Origin: Streptomyces sp. ISL-66
GTDB lineage: Bacteria > Actinomycetota > Actinomycetes > Streptomycetales > Streptomycetaceae
Direction of reading: 5' to 3'
NCBI RefSeq assembly: GCF_018614135.1
Contig: NZ_JAGGOW010000072.1
Location: 1 to 64,000, forward strand
DNA: 64,000 nucleotides
Shown in pieces: positions 51,236 through 59,586 of the stretch (position 1 is its first letter; the number at the start of each line of letters is the position of its first letter). The notes under the pieces were generated by a model. That model saw nothing but the letters and a program-made list of their open reading frames with translations. It did no database searches and had not been told where the DNA came from. Both the position numbers and the translations under genes were made by a program.

Positions 51236-52366
51236 ATGCCCTCGCACCACCCACGAGCGGTCGTCGGCCGCCGTTCCCTGCTCACCGCCGGCGCCGGAGC
51301 GGCGTTCGCGCTCGCCCTGGCCGCCGGTCCCGCGGCCGCCCTCGCGGGGGCCGGCCCGTTCGGCCGGTTCGGTTCGCCCGCCGCCCGGCTCAGCGAGCGC
51401 ACCCTATACGTCCACCCGGGCGGCCTCGGAGACCACACCAGCGTCCAGGCCGCGGTGAACGCGGCGGGCGGCCCCGGCTGGACGCTGGTCCTCGCTCCGG
51501 GCACGTACCGGGAGACCGTCGCCGTCGGCCCGACCCGCACCGCCATGACCTGGATCGGCGCGAACGAGAACCCCCGTGACGTCGTCGTCGTGTACGACAA
51601 CGCGGCCGGCACGGCCCGGCCCGACGGCGGCACGTACGGCACGACCGGTTCGGCGACCACGACCGTCCAGGCGGAGGGGTTCACCGCGCAGTGGATCACC
51701 TTCGCGAACGACTTCCTGCGCACCGACCTCCCCGGGAATCCCGGCACGCAGGCAGTCGCGATCAAGGTCCAGGGCGACCGGTCCGCCTTCTTCCATTGCC
51801 GGTTCCTCGGGCATCAGGACACCCTCTACACCGACTCGATGGCGTTGGACACCGTCGCCCGCCAGTACTTCGCGCACTGCTACATCGAGGGCGACGTCGA
51901 CTTCGTCTTCGGCAGGGCCCGCGCGGTGTTCGAACACTGCCACTTCCGTACCGTGCTCCGCACCGATCTGGCGGGCGCCCCGTACGGCTTCGTCTTCGCC
52001 CCCTCCACCGCCCGCGTCAACCCGTACGGTCTCCTGGCCCTCCGCTGCCGGGTGACCAGCGAGGCACCGGACGGCTTCTACAAGCTGGCCCGGCCCTGGG
52101 TTCCCGGCTCGGATCCGACCGCCTGGCCGTCCCTCGTGGTCCGCGACAGCGTCCTGGGTCCCGGCATCGACGCCACCGCGCCGTACGCGAACATGCGGGA
52201 CGCTCATCCGTGGCAGGCCCAGCGCTTCGCGGAGTACCGCAACACCGGTCCGGGCGCGGAGCGCGACGTCCCGCAGAACCGCCCTCAACTCACCGCCTCG
52301 CAGGCCGGGTCGGCCACTCCGGCCCGCTATCTCGCCGACTGGCGTCCCCTGCCCGCCCGTTCCTGA
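51236..52366 (+). CDS. pme: Secreted pectin methylesterase, CE8
   Basis: Removes methyl groups from homogalacturonan, producing pectate for the lyases; secreted, 376 aa. Signal sequence with RRSLLTAGAGAAFALALAAG (Tat-like RR). Landmarks are VQAAVNAAGGPGWTLVLAPGTYRETV, the oxyanion/catalytic QAVAIKVQGDRSAFFHCRFLGHQDTLYTD and GDVDFVFGRARAVFEHC (two catalytic Asp), and FYKLARPW with the family Arg/Trp. A 98-nt gap separates it from PL1, but nothing suggests a break in the operon. Confidence 0.94.
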   Translation: MPSHHPRAVVGRRSLLTAGAGAAFALALAAGPAAALAGAGPFGRFGSPAARLSERTLYVHPGGLGDHTSVQAAVNAAGGPGWTLVLAPGTYRETVAVGPTRTAMTWIGANENPRDVVVVYDNAAGTARPDGGTYGTTGSATTTVQAEGFTAQWITFANDFLRTDLPGNPGTQAVAIKVQGDRSAFFHCRFLGHQDTLYTDSMALDTVARQYFAHCYIEGDVDFVFGRARAVFEHCHFRTVLRTDLAGAPYGFVFAPSTARVNPYGLLALRCRVTSEAPDGFYKLARPWVPGSDPTAWPSLVVRDSVLGPGIDATAPYANMRDAHPWQAQRFAEYRNTGPGAERDVPQNRPQLTASQAGSATPARYLADWRPLPARS

Positions 52367-52387
52367 CCTACGAGAGGACCACCCGTC

Positions 52388-53512
52388 ATGTCTCGCCACG
52401 GAACCAAGCAGAGCACCCTCATCGTCCTGTCCCTCCTCGCCACCACCGCCGGCCTCGGCGCGCTGGCCTCCCCCGCCCATGCCGCGACCGTCGTCGTCAC
52501 CACCGCGACCGAGCTGGCCGGCGCGGTCAAGAACGCCGCGCCCGGCACGGTCATCCAGGTCCGCGGCGGCACCTACTACCCGACCGCCACCCTCCAGTCC
52601 ACCGCCAACGGCACCGCGAGCAGCCGCATCCGGCTCCAGCCCTACGGTTCCGAGACGGTGAAGATCGACGGCTCGAAGCTGCCCGCCGGGTCCTGGATCT
52701 TCAAGCTGACCGCCGACTACTGGACCGTCTCCGGCATCACCTTCCAGAACTCCCCCGACAGCGCCGTGGTCTGCACCTCCTGCACCGGCACCGAATGGTC
52801 CGGCATCAGGACGATCAACGGCGGGGACTCCGGCTTCACGCTCACCGGCGACGACACGAACAACAACACCGTCAGGAACCTTGACTCCTACGGCCATTAC
52901 GACGCGGCCAACCACGGTGAGAACGCCGACGGACTCGCCGTCAAGTTCGGTTCGGGCACCGGCAACCTGATCACCGGGGCACGGCTCTTCAACAACTCCG
53001 ACGACGGCATCGACCTGTGGTCCTGGTCCAGCCCCGTGACGATCGAGCACACCTGGTCGTACGGAAACGGCAAGAACCGGTGGTCGGACTCCGCCTTCGC
53101 GGGGGACGGCAACGGCTACAAGCTGGGGGGCGACGGCGAGGTCGTCGCCCATGTCGTCAACAACTCGGCGGCCTGGGACAACGCGGGCAACGGTTTCACC
53201 GAGAACAGCAACAGGGGCGCCATCGTCATCAACCGTACGACCGCCTACGCCAACGGGAAGTGGGGCTACTACTTCGCGACCGGAGCGGCGCGGCTGGCCC
53301 GGAACCTGGCCGTGAACAACGGCTCGGGGCTCGCCCAGCGCGGCTCCTCGGTCGTCTCGGCGGCCAACAACTGGGACTCGGGAATCGCGACCCCGCCCTT
53401 CCTCGGCAAGGACGCCACCAGCGCGTACGGCGCCAGGAAGTCGGACGGTTCGCTCCCGGCGACCACGTTCCTGACGACCGGTTCGACGACGATCGGTTCG
53501 ACGATGAACTGA
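52388..53512 (+). CDS. Secreted pectate lyase, PL9
   Basis: Secreted pectate lyase of 374 aa, right-handed beta-helix of PL9 type. Signal peptide (QSTLIVLSLLATTAGLGALA, AHA cleavage). Landmarks are VRGGTYYPTATLQS, NADGLAVKFGSGTGNLITGARLFNNSDDGIDLWSWSSPVTIEHTWSYGNG and NGYKLGGDGEVVAHVVNNSAAWDNAGNGFTENSN. It is smaller than the 10602 PL9 protein and lacks a carbohydrate-binding module. Last gene of the pectin operon; a stem-loop follows. Confidence 0.92.
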   Translation: MSRHGTKQSTLIVLSLLATTAGLGALASPAHAATVVVTTATELAGAVKNAAPGTVIQVRGGTYYPTATLQSTANGTASSRIRLQPYGSETVKIDGSKLPAGSWIFKLTADYWTVSGITFQNSPDSAVVCTSCTGTEWSGIRTINGGDSGFTLTGDDTNNNTVRNLDSYGHYDAANHGENADGLAVKFGSGTGNLITGARLFNNSDDGIDLWSWSSPVTIEHTWSYGNGKNRWSDSAFAGDGNGYKLGGDGEVVAHVVNNSAAWDNAGNGFTENSNRGAIVINRTTAYANGKWGYYFATGAARLARNLAVNNGSGLAQRGSSVVSAANNWDSGIATPPFLGKDATSAYGARKSDGSLPATTFLTTGSTTIGSTMN

Positions 53513-53526
53513 CGGGTCGTGGGCCG

Positions 53527-53560
53527 GGAGCCGTACGAGTCTCAAGCCCCGTACGGCTCC
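53527..53560. terminator. Bidirectional stem-loop after PL9 gene
   Basis: Perfect 11-bp stem GGAGCCGTACG / CGTACGGCTCC with a 12-nt loop, between convergent PL9 (plus) and LacI (minus) genes. Confidence 0.8.
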
Positions 53561-53575
53561 GGGTCCTTGGGGGCT

Positions 53576-54601
53576 CTACGCCGATTCGCGGCGGATGAGC
53601 TCCGTGGGCAGGATGACCGCGGCCGGCTCCTCCCCCGCTATCCGGGCGAGGAGCATCCGCACCATCTCGGTGCTGATCCGGTCCCAGGGCTGGCGGATCG
53701 TCGTGAGCGAGGGCCGCGAGGAGAGCGCCGCCGGGGAGTCGTCGAACCCTCCCACGGAGATGTCCTCGGGGACCCGGCGGCCCGCCCGGGCCAGGGTGTC
53801 GAGGACACCCTGGGCCATCAGGTCCGAGGCCACGAAGACGGCGTCGAGGTCCGGGGCGCGCTCCAGGAGCAGGCGCGCCGCCTCCTCGCCGCTCGCGCGG
53901 CTGTAGTCGCCGGTGACGATCAGCGCGTCGTCGACGGGCAGGCCGTATTCGCTGAGCGTCTCCCGGTAGCCCGCGAGGCGTTCGACCCCTCCGGGGGTGT
54001 CGAGCGGGCCGGTGACGGTGGCGATCCGGCGCCTGCCCGACTCGTACAGGTGGCGCACCATGTCGCGGGCGCCGTCGCGGTCGTCGGCGGCGACGTAGCC
54101 GATCTTGGCGCTCTGGCCGAGCGGCCTGCCGCAGGCGACGACCGGGACGCCCGCCTGGTGCAGCCGGGCCACGACGGGGTCGCCGTAGTGGCTGGAGATC
54201 AGGAGGACGCCGTCCACGTGGCCGGCTTCGATGTAGCGGAGGTTGCGCCGGCGTTCGTCCTCGGTGCCCGCGATCATCAGCAGCAGGGGCACGTCCTGGG
54301 CGGCGAGCGCCTGGCTGCAGGCCCGCAGGAGCACGTTGAAGTTCGGGTCTTCGAAGAAGCGCTCCTGCGGTTCGGTCAGCAGGAAGGCCACGGAGCCGGA
54401 CTTGCCGGTGATCAGCGAGCGGGCGTGCCGGTTGACGACGTAGCCCGTTCTGCGGATCGCGGCGTCGACGGCCGCTTTCGCGGTGGGGCTGACGTAGTGC
54501 CCGCCGTTGAGGACACGGGAGACGGTGCCGCGCGAAACACCCGCCTCGCGTGCCACGTCGTGGATCGTCGCCGGGCGACGCCTGCTCGCTTCTGTGCTCA
54601 T
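53576..54601 (-). CDS. LacI-family regulator of the galactan locus
   Basis: Repressor of 341 aa: helix-turn-helix TIHDVAREAGVSRGTVSRVLNGGHYVSPTAK, then sensor domain with GVLLISSHYGDPVVARL, VAADDRDGARDMVRHL, VFVASDLMAQGVLDTL and VGGFDDSPAALSSRPSLTTIRQP. ATG at 54601 follows GAGGGG. It is the last gene of the minus-strand permease operon (28-nt gap), so it most likely controls that operon and the divergent GH42/GH53 genes, with galactose or a galacto-oligosaccharide as inducer (inference). Confidence 0.9.
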   Translation of the reverse strand: MSTEASRRRPATIHDVAREAGVSRGTVSRVLNGGHYVSPTAKAAVDAAIRRTGYVVNRHARSLITGKSGSVAFLLTEPQERFFEDPNFNVLLRACSQALAAQDVPLLLMIAGTEDERRRNLRYIEAGHVDGVLLISSHYGDPVVARLHQAGVPVVACGRPLGQSAKIGYVAADDRDGARDMVRHLYESGRRRIATVTGPLDTPGGVERLAGYRETLSEYGLPVDDALIVTGDYSRASGEEAARLLLERAPDLDAVFVASDLMAQGVLDTLARAGRRVPEDISVGGFDDSPAALSSRPSLTTIRQPWDRISTEMVRMLLARIAGEEPAAVILPTELIRRESA

Positions 54602-54629
54602 GCTGTGTTTCCCCTCGCTCCCCTGTGCT

Positions 54630-55547
54630 TCAGGACTTTACGGCGCCGGAGAGCAGGTCAAGGCTCCAGAACCGTTGGATGACCAGGAAGAGGGCGCCGA
54701 GCGGGATGATCGCGAGGAGCGCACCGGTGATCACCAGCGTGTAGAGGGCGGGTTGGCCCGCGCCTTGCTTCAGCAGGGTGAACAGGCCGACCGTCATGGG
54801 GAACTTCTCGTCGTCGCCGAGCATGATGAACGGAAGCAGGAAGTTGTTCCAGATGGCCACGAACTGGAAGAGGAAGATCGTCACCAGCCCGGGGGACATC
54901 ATCGGGACCGCGATCCTCAGGAAGATCCGCCACTCCCCCGCGCCGTCCATCCGGCCGGCCTCGACCAGTTCCATGGGGATGGCGGCCTCGGCGTAGATCC
55001 GGCCGAGGTAGACGCCGTACGGGGAGAGGATGAGCGGCAGCAGGACGGAGAGGTACGTGTCCGTCATGTCGGCCTGCGCCATCAGCAGGTACTGCGGGAT
55101 GGCGAGGATCACCGGGGGCATCAGAACGCCCGTGAGGATCAGGTTGAAGAAGGTCTCGCGGCCGCGGAAGCGGTAGACGGCCAGGGCGTAGCCGGCGAAC
55201 GCCGACACCACGGTGGACAGTACGGCGCCCAGTCCCGCGTAGAACACGGAGTTGCCCATCCACCGCCAGTAGATGCCGTCGCGGTACGCGCCCAGGTCCG
55301 CGACGTTGTCGCCGAAGGAGTCGCCGGGCAGGAAGGTGAACGTGGAGAACAGCTCGGCGCCCGACTTGGTGGAGGCGACCAGGACCCAGGCGACGGGCAG
55401 CAGGCAGTACAGCGCGCCGAGCACCAGGGCGGCGGTCGGCAGCAGGGCGGTGCGGCGCGGGCGCGGCGGTCCCTGGGAGGTCCCGGGGGTGGTGCCGGCG
55501 GCCGGGGCGGCCTTGCGCGTGCGTACCGGGGAGGCGAGCCCGGTCAT
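54630..55547 (-). CDS. ganQ-like: Carbohydrate ABC permease (MalG type), galactan locus
   Basis: CUT1-family permease, 305 aa. Basic Pro-rich N-terminus, then LLPTAALVLGALYCLLPVAWVLVAST, and EAA loop VEAGRMDGAGEWRIFLRIAVPMMSPG. Overlaps the MalF-type gene by 4 nt (ATGA) and precedes the LacI gene. Likely imports galacto-oligosaccharides released by GH53. Confidence 0.92.
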   Translation of the reverse strand: MTGLASPVRTRKAAPAAGTTPGTSQGPPRPRRTALLPTAALVLGALYCLLPVAWVLVASTKSGAELFSTFTFLPGDSFGDNVADLGAYRDGIYWRWMGNSVFYAGLGAVLSTVVSAFAGYALAVYRFRGRETFFNLILTGVLMPPVILAIPQYLLMAQADMTDTYLSVLLPLILSPYGVYLGRIYAEAAIPMELVEAGRMDGAGEWRIFLRIAVPMMSPGLVTIFLFQFVAIWNNFLLPFIMLGDDEKFPMTVGLFTLLKQGAGQPALYTLVITGALLAIIPLGALFLVIQRFWSLDLLSGAVKS

Positions 55548-56476
55548 CGGGTTGCTCCTTGCTTCGTACGGCGGTTGGAGACCTTGAGGAGGGCGAAGGA
55601 CAGCATGAAGGTCGCGAGGGCCAGGACGACGGCGGTGGCCGAGGCGGCGTGGATGTTCCCGCCGACGAAGGCGTCGTTGTAGACCTTCATCAGGGGGCTC
55701 CAGGTGGTGGGGATGCCGTTGGTGAGCGGCCGGAGCGTGGTCGGCTCGTTGAACACCTGGAGGGTGGCGATGATCGAGAAGAAGAAGGTCAGCACCAGCG
55801 AGGGCGCCACCATCGGGATCTTGATGCGCAGGGCGATCTGCAGCTGCGAGCAGCCGTCGAGCCTGGCCGCCTCGTACACCTCCACGGGCAGGGAGCGCAG
55901 CGAGGTGTAGATCACGATCATGTTGAAGCCGGTGCCGCCCCAGACGGCGATGTTCGACATGGCCAGGTACAGCGGTCCGCCGTCCATCAGGTCCGGCTGC
56001 GGCAGCCCGAGGGTCTTGAGCAGGTGGTGGAAGGGGCTCACGTCGGGCAGGTACAGGAAGCCCCACAACAGGGCCGCGATGACCCCGGGAACCGCGTACG
56101 GCAGGAAGATCGCGAGCCGCGCGAAGGATCGGGCCCGCACCTGCTCGGAGTCGAGCAGGAGGGCGAACAGCAGGGCCAGGCCCAGCATGACGGGGACGAC
56201 GATCGACCCGTAGCCGAGGATCCGCAGGGCGCTGTGGCCGAGCTCGGAGTCGGTGAGGGCGGCGGTGTAGTTCGCCAGGCCGGCCCAGACCTCGGTCTTG
56301 GCCCCCTTGCCCAGACCGAGCCCCTTGACCTCGATCCGGTGGAAGCTGAGCCAGATCGCGTAGCCGATGGGCAGCGCGAAGAAGAGGGCGAAGAGGACGG
56401 CCGCCGGAAGGAGGAAGCCGTACGGGGCCGCCTTGACCCCGTACGACCGGCGCACGCCCGTGGGGGGCTGCGTCAC
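55544..56476 (-). CDS. ganP-like: Carbohydrate ABC permease (MalF type), galactan locus
   Basis: CUT1-family permease of 310 aa, with PYGFLLPAAVLFALFFALPIGYAIWLSFHRIEVKG, IFLPYAVPGVIAALLWGFLYLPDVSPF and the EAA loop EAARLDGCSQLQIALRIKIPMVAPS. GTG start at 56476, in a GTGA overlap with the stop of the broken binding-protein gene. Intact itself. Confidence 0.92.
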   Translation of the reverse strand: MTQPPTGVRRSYGVKAAPYGFLLPAAVLFALFFALPIGYAIWLSFHRIEVKGLGLGKGAKTEVWAGLANYTAALTDSELGHSALRILGYGSIVVPVMLGLALLFALLLDSEQVRARSFARLAIFLPYAVPGVIAALLWGFLYLPDVSPFHHLLKTLGLPQPDLMDGGPLYLAMSNIAVWGGTGFNMIVIYTSLRSLPVEVYEAARLDGCSQLQIALRIKIPMVAPSLVLTFFFSIIATLQVFNEPTTLRPLTNGIPTTWSPLMKVYNDAFVGGNIHAASATAVVLALATFMLSFALLKVSNRRTKQGATR

Positions 56477-57260
56477 TGGGCGACCTCGAAGCCCTGCTTC
56501 TTCAGGTCCGCCGCGGTGGCGCCCTGCATGGCGGTCAGGGCTGAGCCGAAGCCGGACTTGGCCTTGGCGGCCTTGCCGAACTCGTCCTTGAAGGAGGTGT
56601 AGGCCACGTTCACGTTGGGGCCCCAGGCGGCGGGGGCGGTGGTCTTCGCTATCTCCGCGGCCTTCGTGTAGAAGTCGGGCTGGTTGGCGAAGAAATCGGG
56701 TGCCTTGGCGAGCGCCCCGCCGGTCTGGGCGGCGGTGGCGGCCGGGTAGATGCCGCCCTCCTTGACCAGCGCGGCGAGCGCCTCGGGGTCGGTGTTCAGC
56801 CAGGTCGCGAACTTCGCCGCGGCGGCCTTGTGCTTCGAGTCGGTGGTGACGGCGGTGCTGGATCCGCCCCAGCTGCCGGTGGCGGGCTTCGAGGTGTCCC
56901 ACTGGGGCAGCGGGGCCATGGCCCACTTGCCGCTGGTGTCGGGCGCGGCGGTGGTCAGGACGCCCGGGGCCCAGACGGCGCTGACCCAGCCGATCTGCGC
57001 GCCGGTGTTGAGCGCGTTGTTCCAGGCGGGGGTGTACATCGGCTGGTTGTCCACGGCGCCCTCCGCCACCAGGCCGCCCCAGAAGTCGGCGACCTTCTTG
57101 GTGGCCGCGTCGTCGATCCCGACCTTCCACTTCTGTCCCTCGGTGGTCCACCACCGGGCGCCGGCCTGCTGGGCGAGACCGGCGAAGAGGCCGGAATCGT
57201 TGGCGGACCGAGGAGGACGGCGATGGCGGCGGCGAGGCCGCGGTACGTCGCGTGGGGCAT
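56473..57260 (-). pseudogene. ganS-like: Broken sugar-binding protein gene of the galactan importer
   Basis: The ATG at 57260 has a good ribosome-binding site (AGGGAGAAG) and encodes a signal-peptide start MPHATYRGLAAAIAVLLG, but that frame then reads into nonsense. From about 57201 to the stop at 56473 another frame encodes the C-terminal ~242 residues of a family-1 sugar-binding protein: NDSGLFAGLAQQAGARWWTTEGQKW, then MYTPAWNNALNTGAQIGWVS, APLPQWDTSKPATGSWGGSSTAVTTDSKHKAAAAKF. The frames differ by 1 nt register, and the lipobox and about 165-180 N-terminal residues are missing. An internal deletion with its junction at about 57201-57210 explains this; an assembly error is the alternative. 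Confidence 0.8.
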
Positions 57261-57333
57261 GGGGTACTTCTCCCTGACCGAAAGGGCCTCACCCTCAGAC
57301 GGGGAGGCCGACCATGCATCTGTGATCGTTCAC

Positions 57334-57386
57334 AGTAGAGAAACGTTCCGGACACTTGTCAATGCTTGTTCCTCTGCGGTTATCTT
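57334..57386. promoter_or_regulatory. Overlapping divergent promoters of the galactan locus
   Basis: Plus strand: TTGTCA (57356-57361), 18-nt spacer, TTATCT (57380-57385) toward GH42. Minus strand: TTGACA (57357-57362), 17-nt spacer, TCTACT (57334-57339) toward the binding-protein gene. The two -35 elements overlap. AGAAACGTTCC (57338-57348), an AACGTT-centred LacI-like half-palindrome, lies inside the minus promoter. Confidence 0.5.
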
Positions 57387-57477
57387 GCGTTGCAACATCG
57401 AGATCAGATGTGTGCACGTTCCCAGTTGAGGCTCCCAGCCGACTGGCTTTCAGATGCTGACACTCCAGGAGAGACTC

Positions 57478-59499
57478 ATGCCGCAGACCACTCCCACGGG
57501 CCTGCACCGACTTGCCTTCGGCGGGGACTACAACCCCGAACAGTGGCCGGAAAGCGTCTGGCAGGAGGACGTCCGGCTGATGCGGGAGGCCGGCGTCACC
57601 CTGGTGAGCGTCGGCATCTTCTCCTGGGCCCTGCTGGAACCGGAGCCCGGCCGATACGACTTCGGCTGGCTCGACCGGCTGCTCGACCTGCTGCACGAGA
57701 ACGGCGTCCGGGTCGACCTGGGGACGCCCACCGTGGCGCCGCCCGCCTGGTTCTACCGCGCCCACCCCGAGGCGCTGCCGGTCAGCCGCGAGGGCGTGCG
57801 CTACTCCTACGGGTCGCGCGGGGCGATCTGCCCCAGCTCCCCCGCCTATCGCGAGGCCGCCGCCCGCATCACCACCGAACTCGCCCGCCGCTACGGCAGC
57901 CACCCCGCGCTCGCGCTCTGGCACGTCCACAACGAGTACGGGGTCCCCATCAGCGCCTGCTACTGCCGCGGCTGCGCCGCCCACTTCCGCCGCTGGCTCC
58001 AGGACGCGTACGGATCCCTCGAGGCGGTCAACGAGGCCTGGGGCACCGCGTTCTGGGGCCAGCGCTACACCGCGTACGAGCAGATCGGCCTGCCGAGCGC
58101 CACGCCCACCGTCGGCAATCCGGCGCAGCAGCTCGACCACCGGCGCTTCGCCGATGCCACCCTGCGCGAGAACTTCATGAGGGAACGGGACATCCTGCAC
58201 CGGCTCGCGCCCGGCACCCCCGTCACCACCAACTTCATGACCGCGCTCAGCCAGTGCGATGCGATCGACTACTGGGCCTGGGGCCGCGAGGTCGACCTCG
58301 TCACCAACGACCACTACCTCATCACCGACGGCCGGCGCACCCACGTCAACCTCGCCATGGCCGCCGACCTCACCCGCTCCGTCGCGGGCGGCGCCCCCTG
58401 GCTGCTCCTCGAACACTCCACCAGCGGCGTCAGCTGGCAGCCCCGCAACCCGGCCAAGCGCCCCGGCGAGATGGCCCGCAATTCACTCGCCCACGTCGCC
58501 CGCGGCTCCGAAGGCGCGATGTTCTTCCAGTGGCGTCAATCCCGGCGCGGCGCCGAGAAGTTCCACTCCTCGATGCTCCCGCACGGGGGCACCGACACCC
58601 GCGTCTGGCGCGAGGTGGTCCGCCTGGGCGGTGACATCGGCGCGCTGGCCGAGGTGCGCGGCACACGCACCGTTCCCGACGTCGCCATGGTGTGGGACTG
58701 GCAGTCCTGGTGGGCGCAGAGCCTGGAGTGGCGCCCGAGCGAGGCCCACCAGGCGCGCGAGCGCGCCGACAGTTTCTACGAGTCGCTGTACGACGGGCAC
58801 CTGACGGTCGACTTCGCCCACCCCGAGGCCGATCTGTCCGCCTACCCGCTGGTGGTCGTTCCCGCGCTCTACCTCGCCACCGAGGCGGCCGGGCGCAACC
58901 TGCGCGCGTACGTGGAGAACGGCGGCACGCTCGTCGTCTCGTACTTCTCCGGGATCGTCGACGAGCACGACGCCGTGCACCCCGGGCCCTATCCGGGCGC
59001 CCTGCGCGAGGTCCTCGGCCTGACCGTCGAGGAGTGGTCGCCGCTGCTCGACGGCGAGACCGTCCGGATCGACGGGCCGGGCGGAGCCTCGCTCAGCGCC
59101 GACGTGTGGACCGAGTTCGTCGTGCCCCGCGGGGCCGAGACCGTGTGGACGTACACCGACGGACCGGCCGCGGGCGGGCCCGCCGTCACCCGCCACCGGC
59201 TGGGCCGGGGCACCGCGTGGTACGTCTCCACCCGGCTCGACGCGGCCTCCCTGGACACGATCATCGCCGCCGCCTGCGAGGACGCCGGGATCGGCGCGCG
59301 CGGCGCGCTCCCCCGTGACGTGGAGGTCGTCCGCCGCTCCGGTGACGGCGGCCGGTACCTCTTCGCCCTCAACCATTGCGACCGGGAGGCCGAGGTGCCG
59401 CTGGAGGGTTCCGGCACCGAGCTCCTGGGCGGCGCGCCGGTCAACGGGAAGCTCACCGTCCCGGCCGGTGCGGTCCGCGTCGTACGACTGGATGCCTGA
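57478..59499 (+). CDS. ganB-like: Beta-galactosidase, GH42
   Basis: Hydrolyses terminal beta-galactosides from galactan oligosaccharides; 673 aa, no signal peptide, so cytosolic. Landmarks are GGDYNPEQWPESVWQEDVRLMREAGV, the acid/base Glu in LWHVHNEYGVPISACYCRGCAAHFRRWLQ (with the zinc-binding CxC/C set), and the nucleophile Glu in PWLLLEHSTSGVSWQPRNPAKRPGEM. The later trimerisation and C-terminal beta domains are complete. The ATG at 57478 follows CCAGGAGAG; an upstream in-frame ATG at 57454 adds 8 residues. First gene of the GH42-GH53 pair. Confidence 0.95.
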   Translation: MPQTTPTGLHRLAFGGDYNPEQWPESVWQEDVRLMREAGVTLVSVGIFSWALLEPEPGRYDFGWLDRLLDLLHENGVRVDLGTPTVAPPAWFYRAHPEALPVSREGVRYSYGSRGAICPSSPAYREAAARITTELARRYGSHPALALWHVHNEYGVPISACYCRGCAAHFRRWLQDAYGSLEAVNEAWGTAFWGQRYTAYEQIGLPSATPTVGNPAQQLDHRRFADATLRENFMRERDILHRLAPGTPVTTNFMTALSQCDAIDYWAWGREVDLVTNDHYLITDGRRTHVNLAMAADLTRSVAGGAPWLLLEHSTSGVSWQPRNPAKRPGEMARNSLAHVARGSEGAMFFQWRQSRRGAEKFHSSMLPHGGTDTRVWREVVRLGGDIGALAEVRGTRTVPDVAMVWDWQSWWAQSLEWRPSEAHQARERADSFYESLYDGHLTVDFAHPEADLSAYPLVVVPALYLATEAAGRNLRAYVENGGTLVVSYFSGIVDEHDAVHPGPYPGALREVLGLTVEEWSPLLDGETVRIDGPGGASLSADVWTEFVVPRGAETVWTYTDGPAAGGPAVTRHRLGRGTAWYVSTRLDAASLDTIIAAACEDAGIGARGALPRDVEVVRRSGDGGRYLFALNHCDREAEVPLEGSGTELLGGAPVNGKLTVPAGAVRVVRLDA

Positions 59500-59586
59500 C
59501 CGCATCCCCCGAATCCCCCGCGGGGCGGCCACCTCACGGCCGCCCCGCGGGCGCCCCCATCCGCCGCCGTCGAAGGGACATCGACG

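Noticed and set aside
53576..54601. LacI protein of the galactan locus as the regulator of the AGTAAGCGCTTTCT sites
   Set aside because: No such site lies in its own galactan promoter region, so there is no positive evidence; the link is left open.
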